Shown piece by piece: positions 18,299 to 28,863 of a stretch of 64,000 nucleotides of DNA. A program made the position numbers and the translations under genes. Within the stretch, counting starts at the first letter, position 1; each line of letters opens with the position of its first letter. The DNA is from Hyphomonadaceae bacterium. GTDB taxonomy: Bacteria; Pseudomonadota; Alphaproteobacteria; Caulobacterales; Maricaulaceae. The stretch spans positions 124,001-188,000 of the forward strand of contig JABDMW010000028.1 in assembly GCA_013001295.1 (NCBI GenBank). The letters run 5' to 3'. The notes under the pieces are model-generated. The model was not told the origin of the DNA, did no database searches, and was given only the letters and a program-made list of their open reading frames with translations.

Positions 18299-19591
18299 CT
18301 AAGCCTTAAACGGGTCGCGCATCAAAATGACGTCTTCGCGTTCCGGTGAAGTCGAAACCATAGCTGCAGGCGCACCGATCAATTCCTCAATCCGGCGTAC
18401 ATATTTAATCGCGCGGGCCGGCAGTTCAGCTGTCGTACGCGCCCCTTTAGTCGTATCCGACCAACCTTGCATCGTTTCATAAATCGGTTCGACAGCGGCT
18501 TGCGGGCCCATCCCTGCCGGGAAACGACGCAGTCGTTTGTCACCAAGCTTATACCCGACGCATATTTTAAGCTCTTCTAACCCGTCAAGCACATCAAGTT
18601 TGGTCAAAGCAATGCCGTCAATGCCGCCCGTAATAATGGCTTGGCGTACCATGGTCGCATCAAACCACCCGCAGCGTCTTTGACGCCCCGTCACGGTTCC
18701 AAATTCGTGGCCGCGTTCACCAAGGCGCTGACCAATCTCGTCTGTCAGTTCAGTCGGGAATGGTCCTTCCCCAACGCGTGTTGTGTAGGCTTTGGTAATC
18801 CCTAAAACATAGCTCAATGAACCCGGTCCAGAACCGGTACCGGCTGCTGCCTGCCCGGCAATCGTATTTGATGAGGTGACAAATGGGTAGGTGCCGTGAT
18901 CAATATCCAGCATGGCCCCCTGCGCACCTTCAAACAAAATGCGTTTGTCCGACAGACGTGCTTCGTCCAGAACATGCCAGACCGGTCCGGCAAATGGGAG
19001 AATACTTGGCGCAACGTCGATCAATTTTTGTGTGAGTTCATCCGCATCAACCGGGTCATGACCAAGCCCACTACGCAGTGCATTGTGATGATGCAACAGG
19101 TTTTTAACCCGTTCGGCCAACGCGTTTTCATCGTGCAGATCGCAGACGCGAACCGCCCGGCGGGCCACTTTGTCTTCGTAAGCGGGTCCGATACCGCGTT
19201 TTGTCGTTCCGATTTTAATGCCATCAGCTCGATTTTCACGGATCGCGTCCAGTTCGCCATGGATCGGCAGGATCAATGTCGCAGTTTCAGAAATCACCAG
19301 ATTGTCCGGTGAAATCTTGACGCCCTGTTTGCGAATCCGGTCCATTTCAGTTTGCAGCGCCCAAGGATCGACGACCACACCATTCCCGACCACGGAAAGC
19401 TTACCGGGACGAACAATCCCGGAGGGCAGCAGGCTTAATTTGTAGGTTGTGCCGTCAATGACAAGCGTGTGGCCCGCATTGTGCCCACCTTGAAAACGGG
19501 CCACCACATCTGCGCGACTGGAAAGCCAGTCCACAATCTTTCCTTTGCCCTCATCACCCCACTGAGAGCCCACAACAACTACATTTGCCAC
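18299..19591 (-). CDS. purA: Adenylosuccinate synthetase
   Basis: 430 residues, standard length. PurA joins IMP and aspartate using GTP, the first committed step of AMP synthesis. The N-terminal loop [11 protein letters not shown] is exact, and the later [38 protein letters not shown] and [10 protein letters not shown] segments are diagnostic. Cytoplasmic. It lies downstream of serA and serC on the same strand with an 88-base gap, so it may have its own promoter or be read through from the serine genes. Confidence 0.98.
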   Translation of the reverse strand: MANVVVVGSQWGDEGKGKIVDWLSSRADVVARFQGGHNAGHTLVIDGTTYKLSLLPSGIVRPGKLSVVGNGVVVDPWALQTEMDRIRKQGVKISPDNLVISETATLILPIHGELDAIRENRADGIKIGTTKRGIGPAYEDKVARRAVRVCDLHDENALAERVKNLLHHHNALRSGLGHDPVDADELTQKLIDVAPSILPFAGPVWHVLDEARLSDKRILFEGAQGAMLDIDHGTYPFVTSSNTIAGQAAAGTGSGPGSLSYVLGITKAYTTRVGEGPFPTELTDEIGQRLGERGHEFGTVTGRQRRCGWFDATMVRQAIITGGIDGIALTKLDVLDGLEELKICVGYKLGDKRLRRFPAGMGPQAAVEPIYETMQGWSDTTKGARTTAELPARAIKYVRRIEELIGAPAAMVSTSPEREDVILMRDPFKA

Positions 19592-19679
19592 GTGATATAT
19601 CCTTTTGATTTGGAATCAGAGACGAGTACGCGTCCGATCTTGCGCAAAATGACTATCATAAATTTTAAGGATGTGCAGG

Positions 19680-21257
19680 CTAAAAATGCAAAGCCCGCAC
19701 AAATTTTACATGGGTCGCCTGACGCACCTGATCTTGAATTTCCTGAGAGACAGGAGCATCGACAGAAACAAGACAAACTGCCCGTCCACCCTGTTGGGCC
19801 CGCCCGAGGAAGAAGGTCGCAATATTGACATTGTTTTCGCCGAGGATTGTCCCTAAAGCGCCAATAAATCCAGGTTTATCTTCATTGCGGACATAAAGCA
19901 TGGCTGGTGTAAACGCCGCATCAAGCGCAACTCCGAACAAATTGAGAAGGCGGGGTTCCCCGCCATATATCGAACCAGCAATTTCATAGGTTTTTCCACT
20001 TTTCGTTGTCAAAACCAGTTTGATCAGATTGTCATGATCCTTGGCATCATCTTGCGTCGACTCTTTGACTTCAATGCCGCGGTCAGAGGCGATTGATGGT
20101 GCAGACACCATATTCACATCCCCAATCATCGGTTTCAGCAACCCGGATAGCGCTGCCGATGTCATCGGCTTGGTGTTGAGCGCTGCAACGTCGCCTAAAT
20201 AGCAAAATTCGACACTGGCGATAGGCGCTTCAAGCAATTGCCCCGTCAACGAGCCAAGTTTTTCAGCTAGGTCTACGAAAGGTTTGAGACGCGGCGCCTC
20301 TTCGGCACTGATCGATGGCATATTAAGGGCATTTGTGACCGCGCCGCTCAACAAATAATCTGACATTTGTTCAGCAATCTGAACCGCGACGTTTTCTTGC
20401 GCCTCCAGCGTCGAGGCACCGAGATGCGGCGTCGCAATGAAGTTTTTGGTTCCAAACAAGATATTGTCTTTCGCCGGTTCGACGCCGAAAACATCCAATG
20501 CAGCCGCGCGAACATGGCCGCTGTCCAGTGCCTCTTTCAAAGCTTGTTCATCAACCAATCCCCCGCGGGCCGCATTAACCAGAATAAGCCCCGGCTTGGC
20601 CATGGCGAGCGCCTCTTTTGAGACAATCCCCCGCGTCCCATCTGTAAGGGGTGTATGTAATGTAATGGCGTCAGCCCGCTTGAATACATCTTCGAGTTCG
20701 ACTTTTTCGACACCGATTTGTACGGCCCGTTCCTGCGTTAAATAAGGGTCAAAAGCAACAACCTTCATTTTGAGCCCGAGCGCGCGCTCCGCAACTAGGG
20801 CACCGATATTACCGCACCCGATTACACCCAGTGTTTTATTGAATAGCTCAACGCCTTTAAAATCGGACTTCGGCCACTCACCTGCTTGCGTACGTTCACT
20901 GGCAGCCGGAATTTGACGGGCGCAGGCGAGCAACAATGATATAGCATGTTCAGCCGTCGTGATCGCATTCCCGAATGGTGTATTCATGACGACGACCCCG
21001 TTGGCGGTCGCTGCTTTTTTATCGATATTATCAGTGCCGATACCGGCACGACCAATGACTTTTAATTTGGTCCCGGCTGCAATAATATCGGCGTCCGGAC
21101 GCGTTGCCGAACGCACGGCCAGACCATCATATTCCGGCATGATTTTAATCAGTTCTTCTTTGGAAAGTCCGGTGATAACATCAACGTCAACACCTCTGTT
21201 TTTAAATACCTCCATTGCGGACGGCGACATTTTATCAGCGATTAATACCCTTACCAT
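19680..21257 (-). CDS. serA: D-3-phosphoglycerate dehydrogenase
   Basis: 525 residues, the long alphaproteobacterial/plant-type SerA with C-terminal regulatory domains. The NAD-binding motif GCGNIGALVA is at about residues 147-156, and RAGIGTDNID, ARGGLVDE and TPHLGAST mark the dehydrogenase core. The region from residue 310 contains the intervening ASB-type domain and a final ACT domain (RNEDKPGFIGALGTILGENN), where serine feedback would bind. It catalyses the first step from 3-phosphoglycerate to serine. It follows serC after 45 bases, so the two first genes of serine synthesis form an operon. Confidence 0.97.
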   Translation of the reverse strand: MVRVLIADKMSPSAMEVFKNRGVDVDVITGLSKEELIKIMPEYDGLAVRSATRPDADIIAAGTKLKVIGRAGIGTDNIDKKAATANGVVVMNTPFGNAITTAEHAISLLLACARQIPAASERTQAGEWPKSDFKGVELFNKTLGVIGCGNIGALVAERALGLKMKVVAFDPYLTQERAVQIGVEKVELEDVFKRADAITLHTPLTDGTRGIVSKEALAMAKPGLILVNAARGGLVDEQALKEALDSGHVRAAALDVFGVEPAKDNILFGTKNFIATPHLGASTLEAQENVAVQIAEQMSDYLLSGAVTNALNMPSISAEEAPRLKPFVDLAEKLGSLTGQLLEAPIASVEFCYLGDVAALNTKPMTSAALSGLLKPMIGDVNMVSAPSIASDRGIEVKESTQDDAKDHDNLIKLVLTTKSGKTYEIAGSIYGGEPRLLNLFGVALDAAFTPAMLYVRNEDKPGFIGALGTILGENNVNIATFFLGRAQQGGRAVCLVSVDAPVSQEIQDQVRQATHVKFVRALHF

Positions 21258-21302
21258 TTTGGGCTCCTGTAAATTTTGTAAATTCGGTTAAAAAGATGCG
21301 GT

Positions 21303-22469
21303 TTAAAAAGTTTGCGCGGCGACTGTTTCAAAGCCCCACTCAAGCCAAGGCAAAAGAGCCTCAATATCAGATTTCGCAGCTAGGCCAGATGCCCAGATCC
21401 TGAATCCGGGCGGTGCAGTTTTGTACGATCCGAAATCGTAGGCAACATCTTCGCTGTCCAGCAGTTTGACGATTGCACCTGCGAATGCTTTTTGTCCATC
21501 CATATCCAGTGCCTGGAACCGAGGATCAACGATCTTCATACAGACGCCCGTATTTGAACGTTGTTCTGGAACACTGCACAGGTTTTCGATCCATGGTGTG
21601 CGATCCATCCACGCCTGCAAGATAGCGAAATTTTCATCCGCACGATCATGCATATATTGTAAACCACCGCGGTCTCTGACCCATTTCAAACTTTCAATAT
21701 GATCTTCCACAGCCATTAATGAGGGTGTGTTGATGGTGACCCCCTCAAATAATGCCTCGTTAAGTTTCCCGCCTTTGGTCATCCGGAAAATTTTCGGAAG
21801 CGGCCATGGTGGTTGGTAGCTCTCCAAGCGTTCCTTGCCGTGCTCTGATAAAATCAACATGCCATGCGCAGCCTCGCCGCCCATATTTTTCTGCCAGGAA
21901 TATGTGACAACATCCAGTTTGTCCCAGGGCAAAGCTTGCGCATAGGCCGCCGACGTTGCGTCGCAAATCACAACACCTTCACGGTCAGCAGGAATAAAAT
22001 CGGCATTGGGTACGCGAACACCACCGGTCGTGCCGTTCCATGTAAAGACAAGATCGCGGTCACCGGAGTATTGGTTGAGATCCGGTAATTCGCCATACTC
22101 GGCTTTAAAAATTCTTAGATCATCCAAGGGCAATTGCGATTGTGTATCGGTGATCCAGTCATTGCCGAAACTTTCCCAGGCAGCGACGTCAACGCCGCGC
22201 GGCCCGAGCATACTCCACATGGCCATTTCAACCGCGCCTGTATCCGAGGCCGGCACGATAGCGATTCGGTGCGTGTCAGGGACTTCCAGCACTTCACGGG
22301 ATAATTCGATAAGTTCTTTGAGTTTGGCTTTTCCAACCGCACTTCTGTGCGACCGACCCAGCGCTGCTGTATTGAGGATTTCGGGTGTCCAGCCTGGACG
22401 TTTACGAGACGGGCCCGCAGAAAAGCGGCCATCTGCCGGCTTTTCGACCGGTTTAGGGTGTTTAGTCAT
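21303..22469 (-). CDS. serC: Phosphoserine aminotransferase
   Basis: 388 residues. This is the alphaproteobacterial branch of SerC (class V aminotransferase), which makes phosphoserine from 3-phosphohydroxypyruvate. The PLP lysine sits in SWQKNMGGEAAHG. ATSAAYAQALPWDKLDV and the C-terminal FRIWASGL are also characteristic of this branch. It begins with a clear AGGAG seven bases before the ATG and has a structured leader. First gene of the serC-serA pair, with purA following. Confidence 0.97.
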   Translation of the reverse strand: MTKHPKPVEKPADGRFSAGPSRKRPGWTPEILNTAALGRSHRSAVGKAKLKELIELSREVLEVPDTHRIAIVPASDTGAVEMAMWSMLGPRGVDVAAWESFGNDWITDTQSQLPLDDLRIFKAEYGELPDLNQYSGDRDLVFTWNGTTGGVRVPNADFIPADREGVVICDATSAAYAQALPWDKLDVVTYSWQKNMGGEAAHGMLILSEHGKERLESYQPPWPLPKIFRMTKGGKLNEALFEGVTINTPSLMAVEDHIESLKWVRDRGGLQYMHDRADENFAILQAWMDRTPWIENLCSVPEQRSNTGVCMKIVDPRFQALDMDGQKAFAGAIVKLLDSEDVAYDFGSYKTAPPGFRIWASGLAAKSDIEALLPWLEWGFETVAAQTF

Positions 22470-23125
<656 letters not shown>

Positions 23126-23155
23126 TCTCACCAATTCAAATTTCAGGAAAGTAAA

Positions 23156-24472
23156 ATGTCATATAAATCAAAATTGATCAAAGCCTTGCCACTTACGCTA
23201 CTCGTGGCGGCAAGTGCCAGCGCGCAATCACCGACTGTTGCCGAGCTCAGTGCTCAAATCGACGCAACAAACGCTCAAAACAGCTACATATTTAATACGC
23301 TTTTATTCCTTATCGGCGGTTTCCTCGTGATGTGGATGGCCGCTGGCTTTGCCATGCTCGAAGCCGGATTGGTACGCACGAAAAACGTATCAATGCAGTG
23401 TCTTAAAAACATCTCTCTTTACGCTGTAGCCGGCGTCATGTTTTGGGTTGTGGGATATCAGCTCATGTACGGAATAAAGGAAGGCGGCTTTATTGGCACC
23501 TTCGCCCTGATGAGCTTTGAGGCCGCGAATACCGAAACCGGGTATTCCGCTGCGTCAGATTGGTTCTTCCAGATGGTCTTCTGTGCCACGACCGCATCAA
23601 TCGTGTCGGGAACTTTGGCCGAACGTATTAAATTTTGGCCTTTCCTTATATTCACAGCTCTTTTAACCGGATTTATCTATCCCGTTGTTGGATCCTGGGA
23701 ATGGGGCACCGGATGGCTTGATGCCCGCGGGTTCAGTGATTTCGCTGGGTCAACGCTCGTTCATTCTACTGGCGGATGGGCCGCCCTTGTCGGTGCCCTC
23801 ATCCTCGGCGCGCGTGCCGGAAAATACGAAGGCGGCAAGGTTAATCCGATACCGGGCTCCTCTATGCCTTTAGCGACGTTGGGTGTCTTCATCCTGTGGC
23901 TTGGCTGGTTCGGCTTTAACGGCGCATCACAACTTGCTATGGGCACGATTGATGATGTGACTGCAGTCTCCGCGATTTTCGTCAATACCAATTTGGCCGC
24001 ATGTGCCGGTGTCATCACTGCGATCTTGTATACACAGCTCCGTTACGGCAAAATCGACGTTACAATGGCGCTAAACGGTGCCTTGGCAGGTCTGGTTGCG
24101 ATTACCGCAGAACCGCTGACGCCGAGTGTTCCGGTCGCTATGCTGGTCGGTGGTATTGGTTCATTGCTCGCCATGCTTACCATTCCCTTGCTGGACAAGT
24201 TCAAAATCGACGACGTCGTCGGTGCGATCCCTGTTCATCTTGTTGCCGGTATTTTTGGCACGCTCGCGGTTGCGTTCACCAACCCAGATGTCAGCTTTGT
24301 ACCGCAGCTGACCGGTGTTGTCGCGATTGGCGCCTTCACCTGTATCGCGAGTGCGATCGTCTGGACGCTACTCAAACTAACCATCGGTATCCGCGTCTCC
24401 GAAAAAGACGAAGCTGTCGGGCTTGACAGCGCTGAAGTCGGTGTCGCGGCCTACCCAGAATTTACTGCTTAA
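23156..24472 (+). CDS. amtB: Ammonium transporter
   Basis: 438 residues with about eleven transmembrane helices and an N-terminal signal sequence (ASASAQSP), as in other Amt proteins that are exported before insertion. Family signatures are AGFAMLEAGLVRTKN and FNGASQLA. The pore twin histidines are in STLVHSTGGWAAL and PVHLVAGIFGTLA. Forms a trimeric inner-membrane channel gated by GlnK. Preceded by glnK and followed 24 bases later by an outer membrane protein gene, so the three genes are probably one transcript. Confidence 0.97.
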   Translation: MSYKSKLIKALPLTLLVAASASAQSPTVAELSAQIDATNAQNSYIFNTLLFLIGGFLVMWMAAGFAMLEAGLVRTKNVSMQCLKNISLYAVAGVMFWVVGYQLMYGIKEGGFIGTFALMSFEAANTETGYSAASDWFFQMVFCATTASIVSGTLAERIKFWPFLIFTALLTGFIYPVVGSWEWGTGWLDARGFSDFAGSTLVHSTGGWAALVGALILGARAGKYEGGKVNPIPGSSMPLATLGVFILWLGWFGFNGASQLAMGTIDDVTAVSAIFVNTNLAACAGVITAILYTQLRYGKIDVTMALNGALAGLVAITAEPLTPSVPVAMLVGGIGSLLAMLTIPLLDKFKIDDVVGAIPVHLVAGIFGTLAVAFTNPDVSFVPQLTGVVAIGAFTCIASAIVWTLLKLTIGIRVSEKDEAVGLDSAEVGVAAYPEFTA

Positions 24473-24496
24473 CTCATCTCATTAAGGAAAAATATC

Positions 24497-25240
24497 ATGA
24501 AAAAATTACTACTCAGAACAGCTCTTCTTCCCCTTATCTTGATCGGAAGTTCAACCTACGCTTTTGCAGACGACGTCAGTTTGTCCGTATCTGCAGACTA
24601 TGTTAGCGAATATGTCTTTCGCGGTGTCAGCTATGCACGGGGCGCGATCCAACCCGGCCTTGAAGTCAGCACTCAAGGCTTCACTGCCGGTGTCTGGGCG
24701 TCTCTTTCGACCGGAGATTTGGCAGATGCCGCCGGCGATGAAGTTGATGTTTATGCCGGCTATTCATGGGATGTCAGCGATACGGTCAGTGCCGATGTCG
24801 GCGCCACAGTTTATCATTTTCCGGGCTCCGACGGTGGATTATTTGATTTCGGCGGCGCCAGCACATTCGAAGTCTATGCGGGGTTAGGGTTTGATGCCGC
24901 ATTATCGCCGAGTCTCTACGGCTATTACGATTTCGATCTCGAAGCCTTTACAGTTGAAGGCGGGATCAGCCACAGCGTCCCGGTTGCGGAAAATACAAGC
25001 CTCGACCTTGGCCTAACAGCCGGCTTGGTGACGGCTGACGGCGGCGGTGACTATCAATATGGTACTGCATCAGCTTCTGTCGGATACGGGTTGTCGGATG
25101 CGGCGTCCGTTTATGTCGGTGCGAATTACTCACTGTCTTCGGAAGACACGCTTCGTTTCAAAATTGATGGAAATGGGGACAGCTTTACCAATACCGACAA
25201 TCTATTTTGGTTTGGCTTCGGATTCGCCACCGGTTTTTAA
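24497..25240 (+). CDS. TorF-family putative porin (outer membrane beta barrel)
   Basis: 247 residues. The signal peptide ends at YAFADD; the mature chain starts SLSVSADYVSEYVFRGVSY, the hallmark of the TorF/gcw_chp family (TIGR02001). It has alternating aromatic/Gly strands and a C-terminal aromatic residue (ATGF), typical of an outer membrane barrel of about 12-14 strands. The gene directly follows amtB and ends before a strong terminator, so it belongs to the nitrogen-scavenging transcript and might pass ammonium or small nitrogen compounds across the outer membrane; this role is inference. Known family members are mostly uncharacterised. Confidence 0.85.
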   Translation: MKKLLLRTALLPLILIGSSTYAFADDVSLSVSADYVSEYVFRGVSYARGAIQPGLEVSTQGFTAGVWASLSTGDLADAAGDEVDVYAGYSWDVSDTVSADVGATVYHFPGSDGGLFDFGGASTFEVYAGLGFDAALSPSLYGYYDFDLEAFTVEGGISHSVPVAENTSLDLGLTAGLVTADGGGDYQYGTASASVGYGLSDAASVYVGANYSLSSEDTLRFKIDGNGDSFTNTDNLFWFGFGFATGF

Positions 25241-25262
25241 TCTTAAAGAATTCCTCTAACTT

Positions 25263-25297
25263 GGCCGGTATCCAATCTATGGATACCGGCCTTTTTT
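25263..25297 (+). terminator. Rho-independent terminator after the glnK-amtB operon
   Basis: A perfect 12-bp stem GGCCGGTATCCA with its complement (25263-25274 and 25280-25291) around the loop ATCTA, followed by six T. One of the clearest terminators in the window. Confidence 0.95.
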
Positions 25298-25349
25298 GTT
25301 TTTGCCTTCTGACCAATTTTACTTGCACCTAAGGCATATCTTGAATAGG

Positions 25350-25383
25350 CGGGAACCAGTTACTTAATTGGGTCCCGTTTTTT
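25350..25383 (+). promoter_or_regulatory. Terminator-like hairpin abutting the start codon of the first EamA gene
   Basis: CGGGAACC (25350-25357) pairs with GGGTCCCG (25370-25377) with one mismatch, and a run of six T (25378-25383) leads straight into the ATG at 25384. It could be an attenuator controlling the downstream transporter, or a second terminator with the real start further in. No ribosome site is present at this ATG. Confidence 0.45.
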
Positions 25384-26295
25384 ATGCCGTCTTCGCATTC
25401 ACCATCGAATACTGTTCTATACCTTGTCGTGGCAGCCGTCGTGTTAATCTGGAGTACCGGTTATACGCTGATGGGGTACACCGTCGGACAAGGCTTTCCA
25501 CCATCCTGGATTCCGGCGGCGCGCACCATTCTGCCCGCCATCGCCATCACAATTTATGTCTATGGCCGTGGGCTCTCACTGCCCAAAATAAGTGATAAGA
25601 GATGGCTTTGGTATGGGCTGATGGGGTTTCTTGGTATGACAGCGCCGTTTTATTTGCAGGCCAAAGGCCAAGTCCATGTGGAGAGCGGCCTAGCCTCTAT
25701 CCTGATCAATGGCGGCATGCCGTTATTCACGATTATTTTGGCGCATTTCTTTGTCAAAAGTGAACCCTTGAGTTGGCGAAAATCCTTCGGGTTTATTGTT
25801 GGGTTTATCGGCGTGGTTTTTTTGTTCCTGCCTGAAAATCTAAGCTGGGATTTGATCAAGAACTGGGGGGCACAATCGCTCATCCTGATGGTCGCCTTGT
25901 CATACGCCTTTGCAGCGATTGTCGCCAAACGCGCGCCGGAAACGCCTGCGAGCGTTGGTGCCGCCATCATGTTGATCACAGCATCATTGACGGCCATGGT
26001 TCTTGCTTTGGGAACCGGGATTCCGCAAGGGGACTTCCCCACTGGCGTGATTGTCGCGCTGTTTGCCCTGGCTATTTTTTATACCGGTTTGTCTGACATT
26101 CTATATCTCAAAACAATTGAGCTCAGCGGGCCAAGTATGATCGCCAAAATCAATTATATTGTTCCGGTATTTTCTTTGATTTTCGGGATGATATTCTTGA
26201 ACGAAGCGTTCAGTTGGCGATCCGTTGCCGCCATGTCAATCATCATAGTCGGTCTTCTCATCGCGCGTGCCGACGAGACCGATAATGATGGATAA
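25384..26295 (+). CDS. EamA/DMT-family transporter (first of two)
   Basis: 303 residues with ten predicted transmembrane helices in two EamA repeats (about residues 12-140 and 155-295). WSTGYTLMGYTVGQG and LSGPSMIAKINYIVPVFSLIFGM are typical of the drug/metabolite transporter superfamily, which moves amino acids, nucleotide metabolites or small drugs. Substrate unknown. The ATG has no Shine-Dalgarno and is preceded by a hairpin and T-run, so the annotated start, which lies 29 codons before the next Met inside helix 1, is plausible but unproven. Coupled to a second close paralogue directly downstream. Confidence 0.85.
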   Translation: MPSSHSPSNTVLYLVVAAVVLIWSTGYTLMGYTVGQGFPPSWIPAARTILPAIAITIYVYGRGLSLPKISDKRWLWYGLMGFLGMTAPFYLQAKGQVHVESGLASILINGGMPLFTIILAHFFVKSEPLSWRKSFGFIVGFIGVVFLFLPENLSWDLIKNWGAQSLILMVALSYAFAAIVAKRAPETPASVGAAIMLITASLTAMVLALGTGIPQGDFPTGVIVALFALAIFYTGLSDILYLKTIELSGPSMIAKINYIVPVFSLIFGMIFLNEAFSWRSVAAMSIIIVGLLIARADETDNDG

Positions 26296-27220
26296 TTCTG
26301 AAATCAGCGGTAGCCGGTTTAAGCTCTATCTCACGTCTGCAATCATCATATTTGTCTGGGGCACGGCCTATACCATGGTCGGTTACGCTGTGAATTTTGT
26401 TGATCCGGCTTGGGTCGCCTCATTCAGAACCATGTTGGCAGCCCTCGTTCTTGTCGCCTATGTATTTATTCGCGGTCATAAATTTCCATCTCTCAAGGAA
26501 GAAGTCTGGCTTTGGTATATTGCCCTCGGATTTTTGGGGATGGCAGTCCCGTTCTATTTAATCGCGCGAGGGCAAGTGCATGTTGAAAGCGGATTGACCG
26601 GAATTCTCGCAGGGTTCATGCCCTTGATCACCATTGTCCTCGCGCATTTTCTGGTCGCTGGGGAACGGTTGAGTTTTAGAAAATTCATCGGATTTCTGCT
26701 CGGATTTGTCGGGATCGTAATCCTGTTTATGCCGGACATCGACAATCTTGAACTGGTCAACAATTGGCGGTCACAAGCCCTAATCATAATTGCGGCCGGG
26801 TGTTATGCTTCCGCGACAATTATCGCCAAACGCGCACCCTATATCAAACCGAGTGTGGGCGCCGCCATGATGGCAATAGCCGGGGCAATTTTGTCTTTTA
26901 TATTCGCGCTGTTTTCCGGCATACCGGACACGGTTCCGCCTGCTTCCGCTATTTTAGCCATCTTCGGACTCGCTGTGGGATCAACGGGGATCGCCAATAT
27001 ATTATTCTTACGCCTGATCCAGGAAACCGGCCCCAGTTTCGTGGCCCGGATCAATTATCTGGTCCCGATTTGCGCCTTGGTCGCCGGGATGATTTTTCTA
27101 TCCGAGCCTTTTCAATGGCGGTCTGTTATTGCGTTGATCGTTGTCATTGCCGGTCTAGTGGTTGCGGGGTCGGCCCATAAGGCCCCTATTGCAAGTCCTT
27201 CAACGCGGCGAACGGATTAG
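26285..27220 (+). CDS. EamA/DMT-family transporter (second of two)
   Basis: 311 residues (start ATG at 26285 or 26288; an upstream in-frame Met is inside the previous gene). Ten transmembrane helices, two EamA repeats. It shares the WGTAYTMVGYAVN, RGQVHVESGL and GPSFVARINYLVPI segments with its upstream neighbour, so the pair is a tandem duplication. The start codon overlaps the end of the first gene (ATGATGGATAA), pointing to translational coupling and perhaps a heterodimeric carrier. The 3' end overlaps the convergent thiD gene by 35 bases. Substrate unknown. Confidence 0.85.
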   Translation: MMDNSEISGSRFKLYLTSAIIIFVWGTAYTMVGYAVNFVDPAWVASFRTMLAALVLVAYVFIRGHKFPSLKEEVWLWYIALGFLGMAVPFYLIARGQVHVESGLTGILAGFMPLITIVLAHFLVAGERLSFRKFIGFLLGFVGIVILFMPDIDNLELVNNWRSQALIIIAAGCYASATIIAKRAPYIKPSVGAAMMAIAGAILSFIFALFSGIPDTVPPASAILAIFGLAVGSTGIANILFLRLIQETGPSFVARINYLVPICALVAGMIFLSEPFQWRSVIALIVVIAGLVVAGSAHKAPIASPSTRRTD

Positions 27221-28046
27221 GCTTATCTGACGGTTGCGTCGGTTCATCAGGGAATTTTAGACCGTGATTGAGTGGGCCATTGCCTTTGCCCAGTTTCGGC
27301 GCGCTTCGGATGGCTTCAAACACGAATTCGCGGGCTTCCATCACCGCAATTTCCAATGGCGCTCCTTGTGCCATCATAGACGCCACAGCGCTTGCCAATG
27401 TGCATCCCGTTCCGTGCGTATGCCTTGAATGAATGCGCGGGGCATTCATCATCTGATTGCCCTCTTCTGAGACCAAAATATCGGTGACGCTTTTCCCTTC
27501 GAGATGCCCGCCCTTCATCAACGCCGCATACGCGCCCATTTTGATCAATTCATCGCCTGCTTTGATCATATCTTCCGCGGATTCGATTTTAAGGCCTGTG
27601 AGCAATGCTGCCTCATGGGTATTGGGCGTTACAATATCGGCAAGCGGCATCAGTTTTTCTTTTAAAACCTCTATCGCACTTCCCTCCAATAGCGGATCGC
27701 CGCTTGTGGCCGCGAGTACCGGATCCAAAACAACGGAAATATCTTCTGCGTCCTTGGCGATAATATCGGCAACAGCATTAATGATTTCGGCATTCGCCAA
27801 CATGCCTATCTTGATTACGTCGGCGCCAATATCGGACAGCACGCTGCGCATTTGATCGGCAACCAAATCTGGAGCAAGCGCCTCTGAACGTTGAACGCCG
27901 GTTGTGTTCTGGGCCGTGATTGCGGTGATTGCCGTTGCGCTATAGACGCCAAATGCAGTGCAGGTTTTGATATCGGCCTGAATACCGGCGCCTCCACCGG
28001 AATCTGAACCTGCGACAACCAGAACTCTTCCAACTTTATCAGACAT
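27186..28046 (-). CDS. thiD: Hydroxymethylpyrimidine/phosphomethylpyrimidine kinase
   Basis: 286 residues. ThiD phosphorylates HMP and HMP-P to HMP-PP for thiamine synthesis. The N-terminal VAGSDSGGGAGIQADIKT is characteristic, and the C-terminal HSRHTHGTGCTLASAVA is the ribokinase-fold anion hole with the catalytic aspartate replaced in the usual PfkB/ThiD way. A C-terminal extension of about 30 residues (KFPDEPTQPSDKPNPFAALK) is unusual. It overlaps folP by 8 bases at its 5' end. It has no riboswitch, unlike the thiC operon, so the two thiamine genes in this window are under different control. Confidence 0.95.
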   Translation of the reverse strand: MSDKVGRVLVVAGSDSGGGAGIQADIKTCTAFGVYSATAITAITAQNTTGVQRSEALAPDLVADQMRSVLSDIGADVIKIGMLANAEIINAVADIIAKDAEDISVVLDPVLAATSGDPLLEGSAIEVLKEKLMPLADIVTPNTHEAALLTGLKIESAEDMIKAGDELIKMGAYAALMKGGHLEGKSVTDILVSEEGNQMMNAPRIHSRHTHGTGCTLASAVASMMAQGAPLEIAVMEAREFVFEAIRSAPKLGKGNGPLNHGLKFPDEPTQPSDKPNPFAALKDLQ

Positions 28047-28854
28047 GGTCGCGCTCCCTGATCGACCGCCAAACTTTCACGGCTTGCGCCGTCTCCTTTA
28101 CATCGTGTACTCGTAAAATGGAAGCACCCATGCTCTCGGCCCACAGTGCAGATGCCAAGGAACCTCCGAGCCGATCGTCGACCAAACTCCCGTCAATCTT
28201 CCCAATGAAACTCTTCCGCGATGTTCCGATTAAAATCGGATAACCCAGTGCATGAAACGCATCAATATTTTGAAGGAGATCGAGATTATCCTGTAAGCGT
28301 TTCCCAAACCCGATACCCGGATCGAGTGAGATCTGGTGGTGTTGAACGCCGGAATCTAGAGCGACCTGTGCCCGCTCCGACAGATAGGCCTTCACGTCAT
28401 CGACGACTTGTTCGTACTGCGGTTTCTTCTGCATGGTCTTAGGATCACCTTGCATATGCATCAAAATGACATCACATCCCAGCCCCGCAGCGACATTGGG
28501 AGATCTGTCATCAAAGCTCAGCGCCGTGACGTCATTCCAGATGGAAGCACCTGCATTGACCGCTTCAGCAGCCACGAGAGGACGGCGGGTATCGATAGAA
28601 ATGACCGCCGTTTTTTTCGTTTCACTGAGCGCCTTGATAACGGGCAATACGCGCGACAACTCGGTTTTTTCATCGACGACTTTAGCACCTGGACGCGTCG
28701 ACTCACCGCCAATATCGATGATATCGGCGCCGTGATCGAACATGGTCAACGCTTGTTCGATGGCGCGATCAATGTGGGTAAATTTTCCGCCATCAGAGAA
28801 ACTGTCGGGCGTCACATTGAGAACGCCCATGATCTTTGGTATCGGCATTGTCAT
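28039..28854 (-). CDS. folP: Dihydropteroate synthase
   Basis: 271 residues. FolP joins p-aminobenzoate to the pterin for folate synthesis. VTPDSFSDGGKF, DIGGESTRPGA and the C-terminal RVHDVKETAQAVKVW are family signatures, and DPGIGFGK is present. Cytoplasmic. In related genomes it is followed by glmM, but here thiD follows with an 8-base overlap. Upstream lies a VOC protein gene and then ftsH. Confidence 0.96.
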   Translation of the reverse strand: MTMPIPKIMGVLNVTPDSFSDGGKFTHIDRAIEQALTMFDHGADIIDIGGESTRPGAKVVDEKTELSRVLPVIKALSETKKTAVISIDTRRPLVAAEAVNAGASIWNDVTALSFDDRSPNVAAGLGCDVILMHMQGDPKTMQKKPQYEQVVDDVKAYLSERAQVALDSGVQHHQISLDPGIGFGKRLQDNLDLLQNIDAFHALGYPILIGTSRKSFIGKIDGSLVDDRLGGSLASALWAESMGASILRVHDVKETAQAVKVWRSIRERDHV

Positions 28855-28863
28855 GGAGTGCTC

